DNA of 64,000 nucleotides from contig CAIJVD010000027.1 in the NCBI GenBank assembly GCA_903824045.1, positions 1 through 64,000 on the forward strand. Reading direction: 5' to 3'. The translations under genes were made by a program, and so were the position numbers. Below, piece after piece: positions 56,692-64,000 of the stretch. This stretch comes from an uncultured Chlorobiaceae bacterium. GTDB taxonomy: Bacteria > Bacteroidota > Chlorobiia > Chlorobiales > Chlorobiaceae. Under the pieces are notes generated by a model, which saw only the letters and a list, made by a program, of their open reading frames with translations, made no database searches and had not been told where the DNA came from. Numbering within the stretch: position 1 is the stretch's first letter; every line of letters begins with the position of its first letter.

Positions 56692-57252
56692 ATGACCAAA
56701 CTGCACGACCCGGGAGAGTGGAAAACCCTCAATTCACAGTATCTCTACCGAAAACCCTGGTGCACCATGCGCCAGGACTCTGTCATGCTGCCGAACGGAC
56801 GGGTGATTGAGGATTACTACGTCTGGGAGTATCCGCCCTGGAACAATGTCATTGCCGTAACAACGGATGATCAGATTGTGCTGATCAGGCAGTACCGTCA
56901 CGGGATAGGACAGGTTTACTATGAGCTTCCCGCCGGTGTGCACGACAAGCCTGGCGATTCATTGCTCGATTCGGCAAAGCGCGAGCTGCTCGAGGAGACC
57001 GGTTTCGGCGGCGGCACCTGGACTCCCTGGATGGAGCTCAGTGCCAATCCCGCACTGCAAAACAACATCACCTACAGCTTCCTTGCTGAAGGAGTTGAAG
57101 CGCTCGGAACGCAGCAGCTCGACCTTACCGAAGAGATATCGGTGCATCTGGTGAGCCATGAAGAGCTTCTGCGAATTGTGCTTGAGGGAGAGATGATGCA
57201 GTCCCTTCATGCTGCACCGTTGCTGAAATACCTTGCCCTCAGAGCTCGATGA
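56692..57252 (+). CDS. NUDIX hydrolase, ADP-ribose pyrophosphatase-like
   Basis: 186 residues. The Nudix box is present as GVHDKPGDSLLDSAKRELLEETGF. Its catalytic RELLEETGF half is perfect, but the first half has Asp where Glu is usual and is one residue longer than the canonical G-x5-E. VIAVTTDDQIVLIRQYRHGIGQVYYELPAG is typical of ADP-ribose/nucleoside-diphosphate-sugar pyrophosphatases. Substrate not certain. It directly follows the permease gene (2-bp gap), suggesting a common transcript. Confidence 0.85.
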   Translation: MTKLHDPGEWKTLNSQYLYRKPWCTMRQDSVMLPNGRVIEDYYVWEYPPWNNVIAVTTDDQIVLIRQYRHGIGQVYYELPAGVHDKPGDSLLDSAKRELLEETGFGGGTWTPWMELSANPALQNNITYSFLAEGVEALGTQQLDLTEEISVHLVSHEELLRIVLEGEMMQSLHAAPLLKYLALRAR

Positions 57253-57275
57253 ACACATAACCGAGGTAGATGGTC

Positions 57276-57551
57276 ATGAAAAAATCCGCACAGCTTCCTC
57301 TGCTCGAAGCCGCCATCAAGAATCTCGGCTACAGCCTCCGCTACGAAAAAGGCAACTTTACAGGCGGAGAGTGCCGGCTGAGAGAGGACAACGTGGTCGT
57401 GGTCAACAAGTTTCTCCCTCTCGAAGGCAAAATCTACACGCTCGCCCTCGTCATCAGCAAAATCAATCCTCCCGGCCTCTCGCCCGACATTGCCGCTATT
57501 GTAGACAATCTCATACAGAACGGCCTTTTTACCAGGGAGAGCCGGGGGTAG
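57276..57551 (+). CDS. Small conserved-looking protein of unknown function
   Basis: 91 residues from the ATG at 57276; GAGGT lies nine bases upstream, and an ATG two codons earlier is too close to it. The protein reads MKKSAQLPLLEAAIKNLGYSL, then VVVVNKFLPLEGKIYTLALVIS, with no recognised motif and no signal peptide. It starts 23 bp after the NUDIX stop, so it is probably the last gene of that transcript. Codon use looks normal. Confidence 0.7.
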   Translation: MKKSAQLPLLEAAIKNLGYSLRYEKGNFTGGECRLREDNVVVVNKFLPLEGKIYTLALVISKINPPGLSPDIAAIVDNLIQNGLFTRESRG

Positions 57552-57588
57552 GAGATTCCGGATTCTGGATAGTGGATTTTGGCAATGC

Positions 57589-59796
57589 CTATTCGACGAC
57601 GAGCTGGCGGGTTTTGTTGCGAAGCTCTGTTCCAGGATGGGTTGCGACGAAGCGACGGAGGCTTGAGAGGTGAGCTCTGGAAAGAAATGAGCCCGGAGTG
57701 AGCATGCACTTTTCAGGACTGGCAAATTTCAGCCATCTGTCGAGCTCCTGCTGCTGTTTGTCACCGAAGCGCCATATCCAGACAAGCCCAATATCGGCCT
57801 TGAAGGTTTCGTTCTGGTGAAACTTCCCCGTCCCTGAGGCCACAAGCAGCGACTTATTGCGGCTCCAGAGCTTGAGAACTCTCTCCTCGGGCCGAACAAT
57901 GACCATTGAGGGAAGCACAAGAAGAGTGTCCGCCTGAAGCATGTGACGGTTCGACTGCAGCCGGGTTGCGACGGAGTCCGGAGAGTAGAAGCTGACGACG
58001 GCTTCAGGGGCAGCAAAACCGTACTCTCCGATCTGGCGAAGAATACGCTCCTGATCCCTCGGCTCACGGCCGGCATCAATCACCACCGTTGAAGTGCCTG
58101 TAGAGATGATGGCCGCAATATTCCTTCCCATATTGACCGTTACAAGTGCGGGCACGCTCCTCGAAGGCCTGAGAACCGCTGAGTACCAGAAAATCAGGTT
58201 GAGTCCGAGCAACAGAGCGATTGCGACCTTTCCCCATGCCTTTCGACTTGCAAAGAAAATCGCAACGCCAAGCATGATGTAGTAGCATATGACCCCTGCA
58301 AGGTCAGGCTTGAGCGGCAGTGATGCCAGCGGGATGCGGCTGAAGAGGAGCGCAGAATCGAGGGTGAGGCGGGCAAAAAAAGCGGCTGCGGCGGCAAGGC
58401 AGGATGCCGCATATCCTGAAAACAGGTTCACCAGCAGCATCGGCACCAGAGCATACATCAGAATGGTTGAAAAAAGCACTACAGGGAGATTGGCAAGCAG
58501 GCTGACAAGCGAAAAGGTGCCGAAGTAGAGCGCGATGACCGGAGCGACGCCGATGATTGCGGCAAAAGTGACCATAAAAGCATCCCGAAGCAGGCGCCAG
58601 GCCGCCCGGAGTAACCCATCCGAACCCCTCTTCTGCGCCGTCAAAAGCGGGTAGATGAGCAGAATAGCGATCACGGCCGTGTTGGTCATGATGAACCCTG
58701 GATTGAGAAGATCAAGCGGGTCGACGAGAAGGATAAGGAGATCGGCAAGCGCAAGGGAGTTAAGTGCAAAGGTTTTCCGCCCGAGAGTCTCTGCGCCCGA
58801 AAGCACTGCGGTCATTATGGCCGCACGCTTGACCGAGGGAGAGTTCCCGGTGACATAGCTGTAGAGAATCAGGATAAAGAGCACAAGCAGGAGGGCAATC
58901 CATCTGCCCGCCCTCGTTACCTTCAGGCGCTGCAGGAAAACATGGACCAGAAGAACGAGAAGTCCGACGTTAAGACCTGAAACAGCAAGGATATGCGCGG
59001 TGCCGGTAATCTTGAATGCATCAAAAAGCTCTTCGTCGAGGAGCGCCCTCTCTCCGGTTATTACACCTGCCGAAAGCTGTCGTTCCGCTTCACCCGGGAC
59101 AAGATCAGCGATACTTTTCATGATATAGCCATAGACCGGAACCACAAGCCAGCTCTCGAAAAAATTAAGCCTTGGATGCCCTTCATGCAGCACCTGCCAG
59201 GGACCTGCTGTGAAAAGCTGCACAGAGAGCTGCCGCATGCGTCCTGTAAGCCGCGGATTGAACTCCCCTCTGTTGGCGGCTTCGGGGAGAAGATCAAGCT
59301 TCCCTTTCACACGCAACATGTCGCCATAACAAATCGGCGTCCCAGGGTCAGCGGCCATGCGCATGAAGATCTTCGCCCTGTCATGGACGTCCTGTGACCT
59401 CCCGTCAGCAACAACCTCTTCGACCTCCATCACCCAGCCTGTCCCCTTTTTTGTCTGATCGGGCACGACTGAAACCCGGCCGTAAAGCATCACCTCCTTG
59501 CCTGCATGCTGAATCAGACCATCCCCCGGCGAATAGTGCATCCGGAAGTCGCTATAGGCGCCAAAGGAGGAGAAGAGAAAGAGGGCGTACCCTATTACGC
59601 TTGCGGTTCGAGGCAAACTCGCTTTATGCTTGAGCTGTTCATAAAGCAAACTGCCAAGAAGCTGAAGGAGTGAGAGGGCGCAAAGCACCAGCCACACCTC
59701 AATTCCCGGAGAGGAGAAGCTCCCGGCAACTATCCCTGTTGCAACAAGAACAAGGAGCCTTACAGCAGGCCAGGGGGCAAGCGAAACGGATAGCAT
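57589..59796 (-). CDS. comEC: ComEC/Rec2-family competence membrane protein
   Basis: 735 residues from the ATG at 59796 (a TTG twelve codons upstream is the alternative). The N-terminal OB-like periplasmic domain (DUF4131 type: GKEVMLYGRVSVVPDQTKKG) precedes the competence domain with many helices (DAFKITGTAHILAVSGLNVGLLVLLVHVFL; SYVTGNSPSVKRAAIMTAVL). The last ~190 residues occupy the place of the metallo-beta-lactamase domain (VIDAGREPRDQERILRQIGEYG) but lack the HxHxDH zinc motif. It would form the inner-membrane channel for single-stranded DNA uptake. Divergent from metF. Confidence 0.88.
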   Translation of the reverse strand: MLSVSLAPWPAVRLLVLVATGIVAGSFSSPGIEVWLVLCALSLLQLLGSLLYEQLKHKASLPRTASVIGYALFLFSSFGAYSDFRMHYSPGDGLIQHAGKEVMLYGRVSVVPDQTKKGTGWVMEVEEVVADGRSQDVHDRAKIFMRMAADPGTPICYGDMLRVKGKLDLLPEAANRGEFNPRLTGRMRQLSVQLFTAGPWQVLHEGHPRLNFFESWLVVPVYGYIMKSIADLVPGEAERQLSAGVITGERALLDEELFDAFKITGTAHILAVSGLNVGLLVLLVHVFLQRLKVTRAGRWIALLLVLFILILYSYVTGNSPSVKRAAIMTAVLSGAETLGRKTFALNSLALADLLILLVDPLDLLNPGFIMTNTAVIAILLIYPLLTAQKRGSDGLLRAAWRLLRDAFMVTFAAIIGVAPVIALYFGTFSLVSLLANLPVVLFSTILMYALVPMLLVNLFSGYAASCLAAAAAFFARLTLDSALLFSRIPLASLPLKPDLAGVICYYIMLGVAIFFASRKAWGKVAIALLLGLNLIFWYSAVLRPSRSVPALVTVNMGRNIAAIISTGTSTVVIDAGREPRDQERILRQIGEYGFAAPEAVVSFYSPDSVATRLQSNRHMLQADTLLVLPSMVIVRPEERVLKLWSRNKSLLVASGTGKFHQNETFKADIGLVWIWRFGDKQQQELDRWLKFASPEKCMLTPGSFLSRAHLSSLRRFVATHPGTELRNKTRQLVVE

Positions 59797-59888
59797 TGCA
59801 CCGGGCCGCCTTAATTTTTTCAGGCTTGCCAAATCATTGTTTTGTATATTCTTCTTTTCTTGAAAGCCTCTAAACGCAATTGACCTGC

Positions 59889-60758
59889 ATGCTTGTCAAA
59901 GAGATTCTCAGCACCGCATCCCGACCGGTATTCAGTTTCGAGTTTTTCCCGCCGAAAAAAGATGAAGAGTGGGAGCTGCTTTTTAAAACCATTGCGGCCC
60001 TCTCGCCGCTCGACCCCTCCTATGTCAGCGTCACCTATGGAGCCGGTGGCTCGACGCGCTCGAGAACGCATGACCTTGTCACAAGAATTCAGAGCGAGAC
60101 CGGCCTGACGGTTGTATCGCACCTCACCTGCATCTGTTCCGACATGGAGGAGACCGGCTCGATCCTGCAACACTACATGGAGCACGGCATCAACAATGTC
60201 CTTGCGCTCAGGGGCGACAAGCCCGCAGGAACGGCGACACTCGCCGAGGCCATCAAGGATTTCCCTCATGCCATCGACCTTGTACGGTTTATCAAAACCA
60301 ACTACCCTGCTATCGGCGTCGGCGTGGCCGGATTTCCCGAAGGTCACCCGGAAACTCCCAACAGGCTGCAGGAGATAGAGTATCTTAAAGAAAAAGTGGA
60401 CGCAGGTGCCGACTATATTGTCACACAGCTATTTTTCGACAACAGGGACTTCTTCGACTTTGCTGAACGGTGCGCGATAGCAGGCATCAACGTGCCCATT
60501 ATCCCGGGCATCATGCCTATCACGACACGAAAGGGGATGATCAGGATGTCAGAGCTTGCTCTCGGAGCCAGAATCCCCGCTCCCCTGCTGAAAAAGGCAC
60601 TCTCTGCCTCAACCGACAGCGAAGTAGCAGCAATCGGCATAGAGTGGGCCACCTCACAGGTTCAGGAGCTGATCGACCATAAGATCAAAGGGGTTCACTT
60701 CTACACCCTGAACATGGCCGATGCAACCCTGAAGATCTTCAGAAACCTCCACCAGTAG
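59889..60758 (+). CDS. metF: Methylenetetrahydrofolate reductase
   Basis: 289 residues from the ATG at 59889 (a TTG three codons upstream is possible). It reduces methylene-THF to methyl-THF with a flavin, for methionine synthesis. FSFEFFPPKKDEEWELL starts the barrel. YVSVTYGAGGSTRSRTHDLV, HLTCICSDMEE, NNVLALRGDKP, GVGVAGFPEGHPE and DYIVTQLFFDN are classic blocks. It is convergent with lysA over a shared hairpin. Confidence 0.95.
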   Translation: MLVKEILSTASRPVFSFEFFPPKKDEEWELLFKTIAALSPLDPSYVSVTYGAGGSTRSRTHDLVTRIQSETGLTVVSHLTCICSDMEETGSILQHYMEHGINNVLALRGDKPAGTATLAEAIKDFPHAIDLVRFIKTNYPAIGVGVAGFPEGHPETPNRLQEIEYLKEKVDAGADYIVTQLFFDNRDFFDFAERCAIAGINVPIIPGIMPITTRKGMIRMSELALGARIPAPLLKKALSASTDSEVAAIGIEWATSQVQELIDHKIKGVHFYTLNMADATLKIFRNLHQ

Positions 60759-60760
60759 AG

Positions 60761-60781
60761 GGCTGCCCGTCACAGGCAGCC
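60761..60781. terminator. Hairpin between convergent metF and lysA
   Basis: GGCTGCC and GGCAGCC form a perfect seven-pair stem around a seven-base loop in the 33-bp gap between the two stops. No T-run follows on either strand, so it is a weak or non-canonical terminator. Confidence 0.5.
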
Positions 60782-60791
60782 GGACACGCCC

Positions 60792-62138
60792 CTAAGAGAG
60801 CAGTTCGTTCTGGACGAGCTGCTCATAAGTCTCACGCTTACGGATAAGGCGCACGTCACTCCCGTCAACCATAACCTCTGCGGGCCTTAGTCTGCCGTTG
60901 TAGTTGCTCCCCATTACTGCCGCATAGGCACCGGCCGACATCACCGCAAGCAGCTCACCCTCTTCGGCCGCTTCAATCTCCCGGTGACGGGCAAAAAAGT
61001 CGCTGGATTCGCAAACCGGACCAACAACATCAGCCACAATCGTTCTTTCATGGGGGGTTACCGAAAGGATCTCATGGTGAGCCTGGTAGAGCGCAGGACG
61101 GATAAGCTCTGTCATGCCTGCATCGACAACAAAAAACTCCTTGCCGGTATGGTTGCGTTTCCTGTAGAGTACTCTCGTCACAAGCGCAGAGGCGTTGGCA
61201 ACAAGGTAGCGGCCCGGCTCAAAAATGACCTTCACGCCAGCCGGCTTGAGCATGACAATGAGCTTGCGGGCAAACTGCTCAATCGGCGTTGCCTCCTTGA
61301 GAGGATCATAGGTCACAGGGAAGCCTCCGCCTATATCGAGGAATTCAATGGCAAACCCGAGTGATTTGGCCGACTCAAAGATATCGAGCAGCTTGGTGAC
61401 TGCGGCAACGTAGTATTCAGGATCGAAAATCTGGGAGCCGATATGCATGTCGAGCCCGACAAGGGAGACATGCTTGAGCTGCCGGATAAGGGTAAAGAGC
61501 TCGGGAAGCTCACCCTCATCGATGCCGAACTTCTCCTTGCTGTCTCCGGTTGTTATGTATGGATGGGTCTCAGCGGTCACGTTAGGGTTTATGCGTATTG
61601 CGACCGAGGCGGTTTTGCCCTGGAGGGCGGCGATGCGGTCGATTGAGCGGAGCTCCGGGATTGACTCCACCTTGAGCATCAGCACTCCGCTCTGAAGGGC
61701 ATACTCTATCTCTTGGGGCTTCTTGCCCACTCCGGCAAAAATAATCTTCTCCGGTGCCACCCCGGCCTGCAGGGCACGGTAGAGCTCTCCTCCGGAGTTG
61801 ACATCACATCCGGCACCAAGCTCCGCAAAGGTTCGGATGACGGAAAGATTGAAATTCGCCTTGACCGAATAGCAGGTAAAATGCGGCAGGTCAGCAAAAG
61901 CCTGCTCAAAGCTTCTGTAGCTTTGAACAAGAGTTTTTTTGGATGTCACGAACAGAGGGGTGCCGTAAGTGGCAGCAAGGCCATCGAGGGAGAGCTGATC
62001 GCAACTGAGCGCCCCGTCGGTATAGTGAAATTGGTTGCTTTCGAACACGAGGGAATTACCTGTTAATTGGGTTTGAAAAGCGCTGAGTTGCCTGATTGTC
62101 TGCTGAATAATGAGTTGAAAAATAGTGTTTCTTCGCAT
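60792..62138 (-). CDS. lysA: Diaminopimelate decarboxylase
   Basis: 448 residues; makes lysine from meso-diaminopimelate with PLP. The Schiff-base Lys lies in [64 protein letters not shown] and the catalytic CESSDFF are the expected motifs. The first ~35 residues ([22 protein letters not shown]) are not typical; a GTG near [10 protein letters not shown] could be the true start, so the N-terminus is uncertain. Confidence 0.93.
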   Translation of the reverse strand: MRRNTIFQLIIQQTIRQLSAFQTQLTGNSLVFESNQFHYTDGALSCDQLSLDGLAATYGTPLFVTSKKTLVQSYRSFEQAFADLPHFTCYSVKANFNLSVIRTFAELGAGCDVNSGGELYRALQAGVAPEKIIFAGVGKKPQEIEYALQSGVLMLKVESIPELRSIDRIAALQGKTASVAIRINPNVTAETHPYITTGDSKEKFGIDEGELPELFTLIRQLKHVSLVGLDMHIGSQIFDPEYYVAAVTKLLDIFESAKSLGFAIEFLDIGGGFPVTYDPLKEATPIEQFARKLIVMLKPAGVKVIFEPGRYLVANASALVTRVLYRKRNHTGKEFFVVDAGMTELIRPALYQAHHEILSVTPHERTIVADVVGPVCESSDFFARHREIEAAEEGELLAVMSAGAYAAVMGSNYNGRLRPAEVMVDGSDVRLIRKRETYEQLVQNELLS

Positions 62139-62229
62139 ATCTCAGAAAGAAAAAACCCTGAACTTGCAAAATCGTCCTGACGGGCTTATATTCACAACTC
62201 TTTACAACTCATACCTGATTGATTTTATC

Positions 62230-62412
62230 ATGGCAAAAGGCAAAGAAAACAGAATAGTCATCACGCTCGAATGTACCGAAGCGAAGAAAGAAGGAAAGAC
62301 CGTTTCCCGATATACGACGACAAAAAACAAGAAAAATACCACTGAGCGTCTTATCTTGAAAAAGTACAATCCAAACCTGCAGCGTCACACACTGCACAAG
62401 GAGATCAAGTAA
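62230..62412 (+). CDS. rpmG: 50S ribosomal protein L33 (zinc-independent form)
   Basis: 60 residues from the ATG at 62230 ([22 protein letters not shown]); the longer frame beginning at 62125 overlaps lysA and is not conserved. [23 protein letters not shown] and HTLHKEIK are L33 signature segments. Only one Cys remains, where zinc-binding L33 has four (CxxC...CxxC), so this is the C-minus type. tRNA-Leu follows about 70 bp downstream. Confidence 0.94.
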   Translation: MAKGKENRIVITLECTEAKKEGKTVSRYTTTKNKKNTTERLILKKYNPNLQRHTLHKEIK

Positions 62413-62483
62413 GTAACTATCTTCATCTCTCTTGAGCTTTGGACTGAGAAGAACGTTGCTTTTTTTTCCACGCATAACGCAAT

Positions 62484-62565
62484 GCCCGAATGGCGGAACT
62501 GGTAGACGCACTCGTTTCAGGGACGAGCGCCGCAAGGTGTAGGAGTTCGAATCTCCTTTCGGGCA
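62484..62565 (+). tRNA. tRNA-Leu (CAG)
   Basis: Acceptor GCCCGAA pairs with TTCGGGC. The anticodon stem CTCGT/ACGAG holds loop TTCAGGG (anticodon CAG). A long variable arm (CGCCGCAAGGTGT region) marks a class II tRNA. T-arm AGGAGTTCGAATCTCCT. CCA is not encoded. A terminator lies about 100 bp downstream. Confidence 0.93.
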
Positions 62566-62664
62566 CAAACATTCTTCCGACGCGATATGCAACAGAATTC
62601 ACTCGTCACTGCAGCAACAGCCTGCTTGTCGCAGAAAGCCTTATCACCATACCAGACAGAGTAC

Positions 62665-62693
62665 GCACCTTTTCTCGGGAAGGTGCTTTTTTT
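62665..62693 (+). terminator. Rho-independent terminator after tRNA-Leu
   Basis: GCACCTT and AAGGTGC form a seven-pair stem with an eight-base loop followed by seven T. It would end the rpmG/tRNA-Leu transcript before the zinc-ribbon gene. Confidence 0.85.
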
Positions 62694-62723
62694 ATGCTTT
62701 AATAATCCAAAACATCAGCAGTA

Positions 62724-63524
62724 GTGGATCATACCAAAATCAACCTCCTTGTCAGGCTCCAGCACCTTGACAACCAGATAGAGAGCATCGTCAGCCTGCA
62801 GAAGGGGCTCCCTGAGGAAATCAATGCTCTTGATGAGGACCTTGCATTTACGACCCGCCAGATTGAGTCAAGAAAAAAGGTTGCTGATGACCACCTGAAA
62901 CTCCGTCAGCGCCTGCAGGAAACGGTTAACGAGTGCAAGGACAAAATCGCAGGATTCAAGGAGAAGCAGACTCTCGCCAGGAACAACAAGGAGTATGATG
63001 CTCTTTCCAAGCAGATAGAGTATGAGGAGAAGGAGATCGCCCAGGCAGAGATCCAGCTTCAGGATATTGCCCATGGCGAACAGCGCTCCCAGGAGATACA
63101 GCAGAAAGGGCGCCAGCTCATAGCTGAAAACCGTTATGACGAGATCACCGAAGAGATGATGCCCGACGACCTTCTCGGTCAGCAGCTTGAAGACCTCAAG
63201 ACTCAGGTTGAACAGAAGAGAGAGGAGCTGAACAGCATCGTCATTGAAACCGCAGCCGATGTTGATCATCTGAAAGGAAAAATAGAAGATCAGCGCAAGC
63301 TTATCGAAGAGGAGGCAAAGCGCCTGCTCGACAAGTATGACCATCTCCGGAGCGGCACGCTTCAGAATGCCGTCGTCAAGCTCAGCAGAAATGCCTGCTC
63401 AGGATGCAATACAAGGGTACCAACCAACCGCCACACCATGATCGTTCAGGGAGGATTCTACCTTTGCGAGTCATGCGGCCGGATCGTAGTCCACGAAAGG
63501 CTGTTTGACGAAGCCGAAAGCTGA
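62724..63524 (+). CDS. Coiled-coil protein with C4 zinc ribbon
   Basis: 266 residues from a GTG at 62724. About 200 residues are a continuous predicted coiled coil (charged heptads, LQHLDNQIESIVSLQKG to RKLIEEEAKRLLDKYD), including the family's LARNNKEYDALSKQIEYEEKEI block. The C-terminal ribbon has CSGCNTRVP and CESCGRIVV, four cysteines that would bind zinc. Members of this family are widespread but poorly characterised; a nucleic-acid role has been suggested. It is followed by rnpB. Confidence 0.85.
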   Translation: MDHTKINLLVRLQHLDNQIESIVSLQKGLPEEINALDEDLAFTTRQIESRKKVADDHLKLRQRLQETVNECKDKIAGFKEKQTLARNNKEYDALSKQIEYEEKEIAQAEIQLQDIAHGEQRSQEIQQKGRQLIAENRYDEITEEMMPDDLLGQQLEDLKTQVEQKREELNSIVIETAADVDHLKGKIEDQRKLIEEEAKRLLDKYDHLRSGTLQNAVVKLSRNACSGCNTRVPTNRHTMIVQGGFYLCESCGRIVVHERLFDEAES

Positions 63525-63570
63525 GTTCACTACCCGAACCAATTCGAAACAACACCGTTCTTTTTTATTG

Positions 63571-64000
63571 CTGGAATCGCAAGTGTGCAGTCGCTGTGCC
63601 GCCAGAGGGCAGCACAGAGGAAAGTCCGAACTTCACAGGGCAGGGTGCCGGTCGAGATGAACGGAGAGTGCAGTGCAAACTGCTTCCCTCCCGGAGTCAA
63701 GCCCGGGGATTGCGGCGCAAGCCGACTTTCACAGAGAGTGCAACAGAAAACAAACCGCCCCGGGAAACCGGAGTAAGGGTGAAATGGGGGTGTAAGAGAC
63801 CACCAGACAGTGCAGCAATGCAGTGTGCTTGGCAAACCTCCCCGAAGCAAGGCTAAATAGGAAAACTTTCCCCGCAAGGGGAGAAGGGCGGCCCGCTCAA
63901 TTCTGAAAGGCCACCGCTAATAATTGTCGTTAGCGGGCCGAGTGTTAGGCGGACGGAGCGCAGAAACCGGCATGTCCCGACATGTCTGGACATGAGGATT
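63571..64000 (+). ncRNA. rnpB: RNase P RNA, bacterial type A (3' end at or beyond the window edge)
   Basis: Conserved core elements appear in order: GAGGAAAGTCCGAACTTC with AGGGCAGGGTGCC (P4 5' strand), GAGAGTGCAACAGAAAAC with AAACCGCC, AAGGGTGAAA, AGCAAGGCTAAATAGG, and CAGAAACCGGC (P4 3' strand). It forms the catalytic subunit that trims tRNA 5' leaders. The 5' boundary is estimated near 63571 and the 3' P1 strand may lie past base 64000. After the P4 3' strand a ten-base unit is repeated about three times (63971-63997), an unusual terminal segment. Confidence 0.9.

Overview
The window looks like chromosome from a green sulfur bacterium (Chlorobiaceae, Chlorobium/Pelodictyon clade). The main marker is a small chlorosome-envelope protein gene of the CsmB/CsmF type (46247-46480). 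A B12-type radical SAM enzyme resembling the bacteriochlorophyll-modifying enzymes of this group (23890-25290) and a menaquinone-type hotdog thioesterase fit with this. The rest is mostly compact housekeeping DNA with short intergenic gaps. The species cannot be fixed from the sequence alone.

Layout. (1) 1-10705, minus strand: one uninterrupted reading frame of at least 3,568 codons, running off the left edge. It encodes a giant filamentous-hemagglutinin-type exoprotein: extended signal peptide, TPS domain, GLUG repeats, MBG/YDG repeats, autotransporter-type beta repeats, then 103-residue tandem repeats. A run of ten C residues (coding strand) abuts its start codon. (2) 10706-12752: a divergent AraC/PchR-like regulator with a two-turn direct repeat upstream, followed by an IS3-family remnant that appears to have replaced the end of the regulator gene. 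(3) 12753-25290, mostly plus: zinc peptidase, amino acid permease, SDR, tmk, a HAD phosphatase next to a beta-phosphoglucomutase/GH65 fusion, queA, ispD, tRNA-Met, tRNA-Gly, a menI-like thioesterase and the radical SAM gene. (4) 25364-36210, minus: aspS, dnaX, a YihY-like membrane protein, an MFS transporter, purQ, purS, pssA, panB, a lipoate-ligase-like gene and a lipoprotein. (5) 36475-46127, plus: ddl, a TPR-like protein, a TolC/MFP/ABC exporter operon with two permeases, an NRAMP transporter and a universal stress protein. (6) 46247-53278: the chlorosome gene, an NTF2-like protein, two overlapping TPR-glycosyltransferase genes and lpxD. (7) 53457-64000: prs, rplY, a DppC-like permease, a NUDIX hydrolase, comEC (minus), metF, lysA (minus), rpmG, tRNA-Leu, a zinc-ribbon coiled-coil protein and rnpB (RNase P RNA) at the right edge.

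How the parts work together. The exporter genes (38541-44441) form a complete tripartite system: outer-membrane channel, periplasmic adaptor, ATPase and two FtsX/MacB-like permeases. The HAD phosphatase and the GH65-phosphoglucomutase fusion look like a two-gene alpha-glucoside (probably trehalose) module. purS and purQ supply two of the three subunits of FGAM synthase. The most notable sequence signals are the C10 tract at the adhesin start, the A10 slippery run inside dnaX, the 21-bp-spaced direct repeats before the AraC gene, a perfect 59-bp palindrome at the end of aspS, and the doubled TPR-glycosyltransferase protein.
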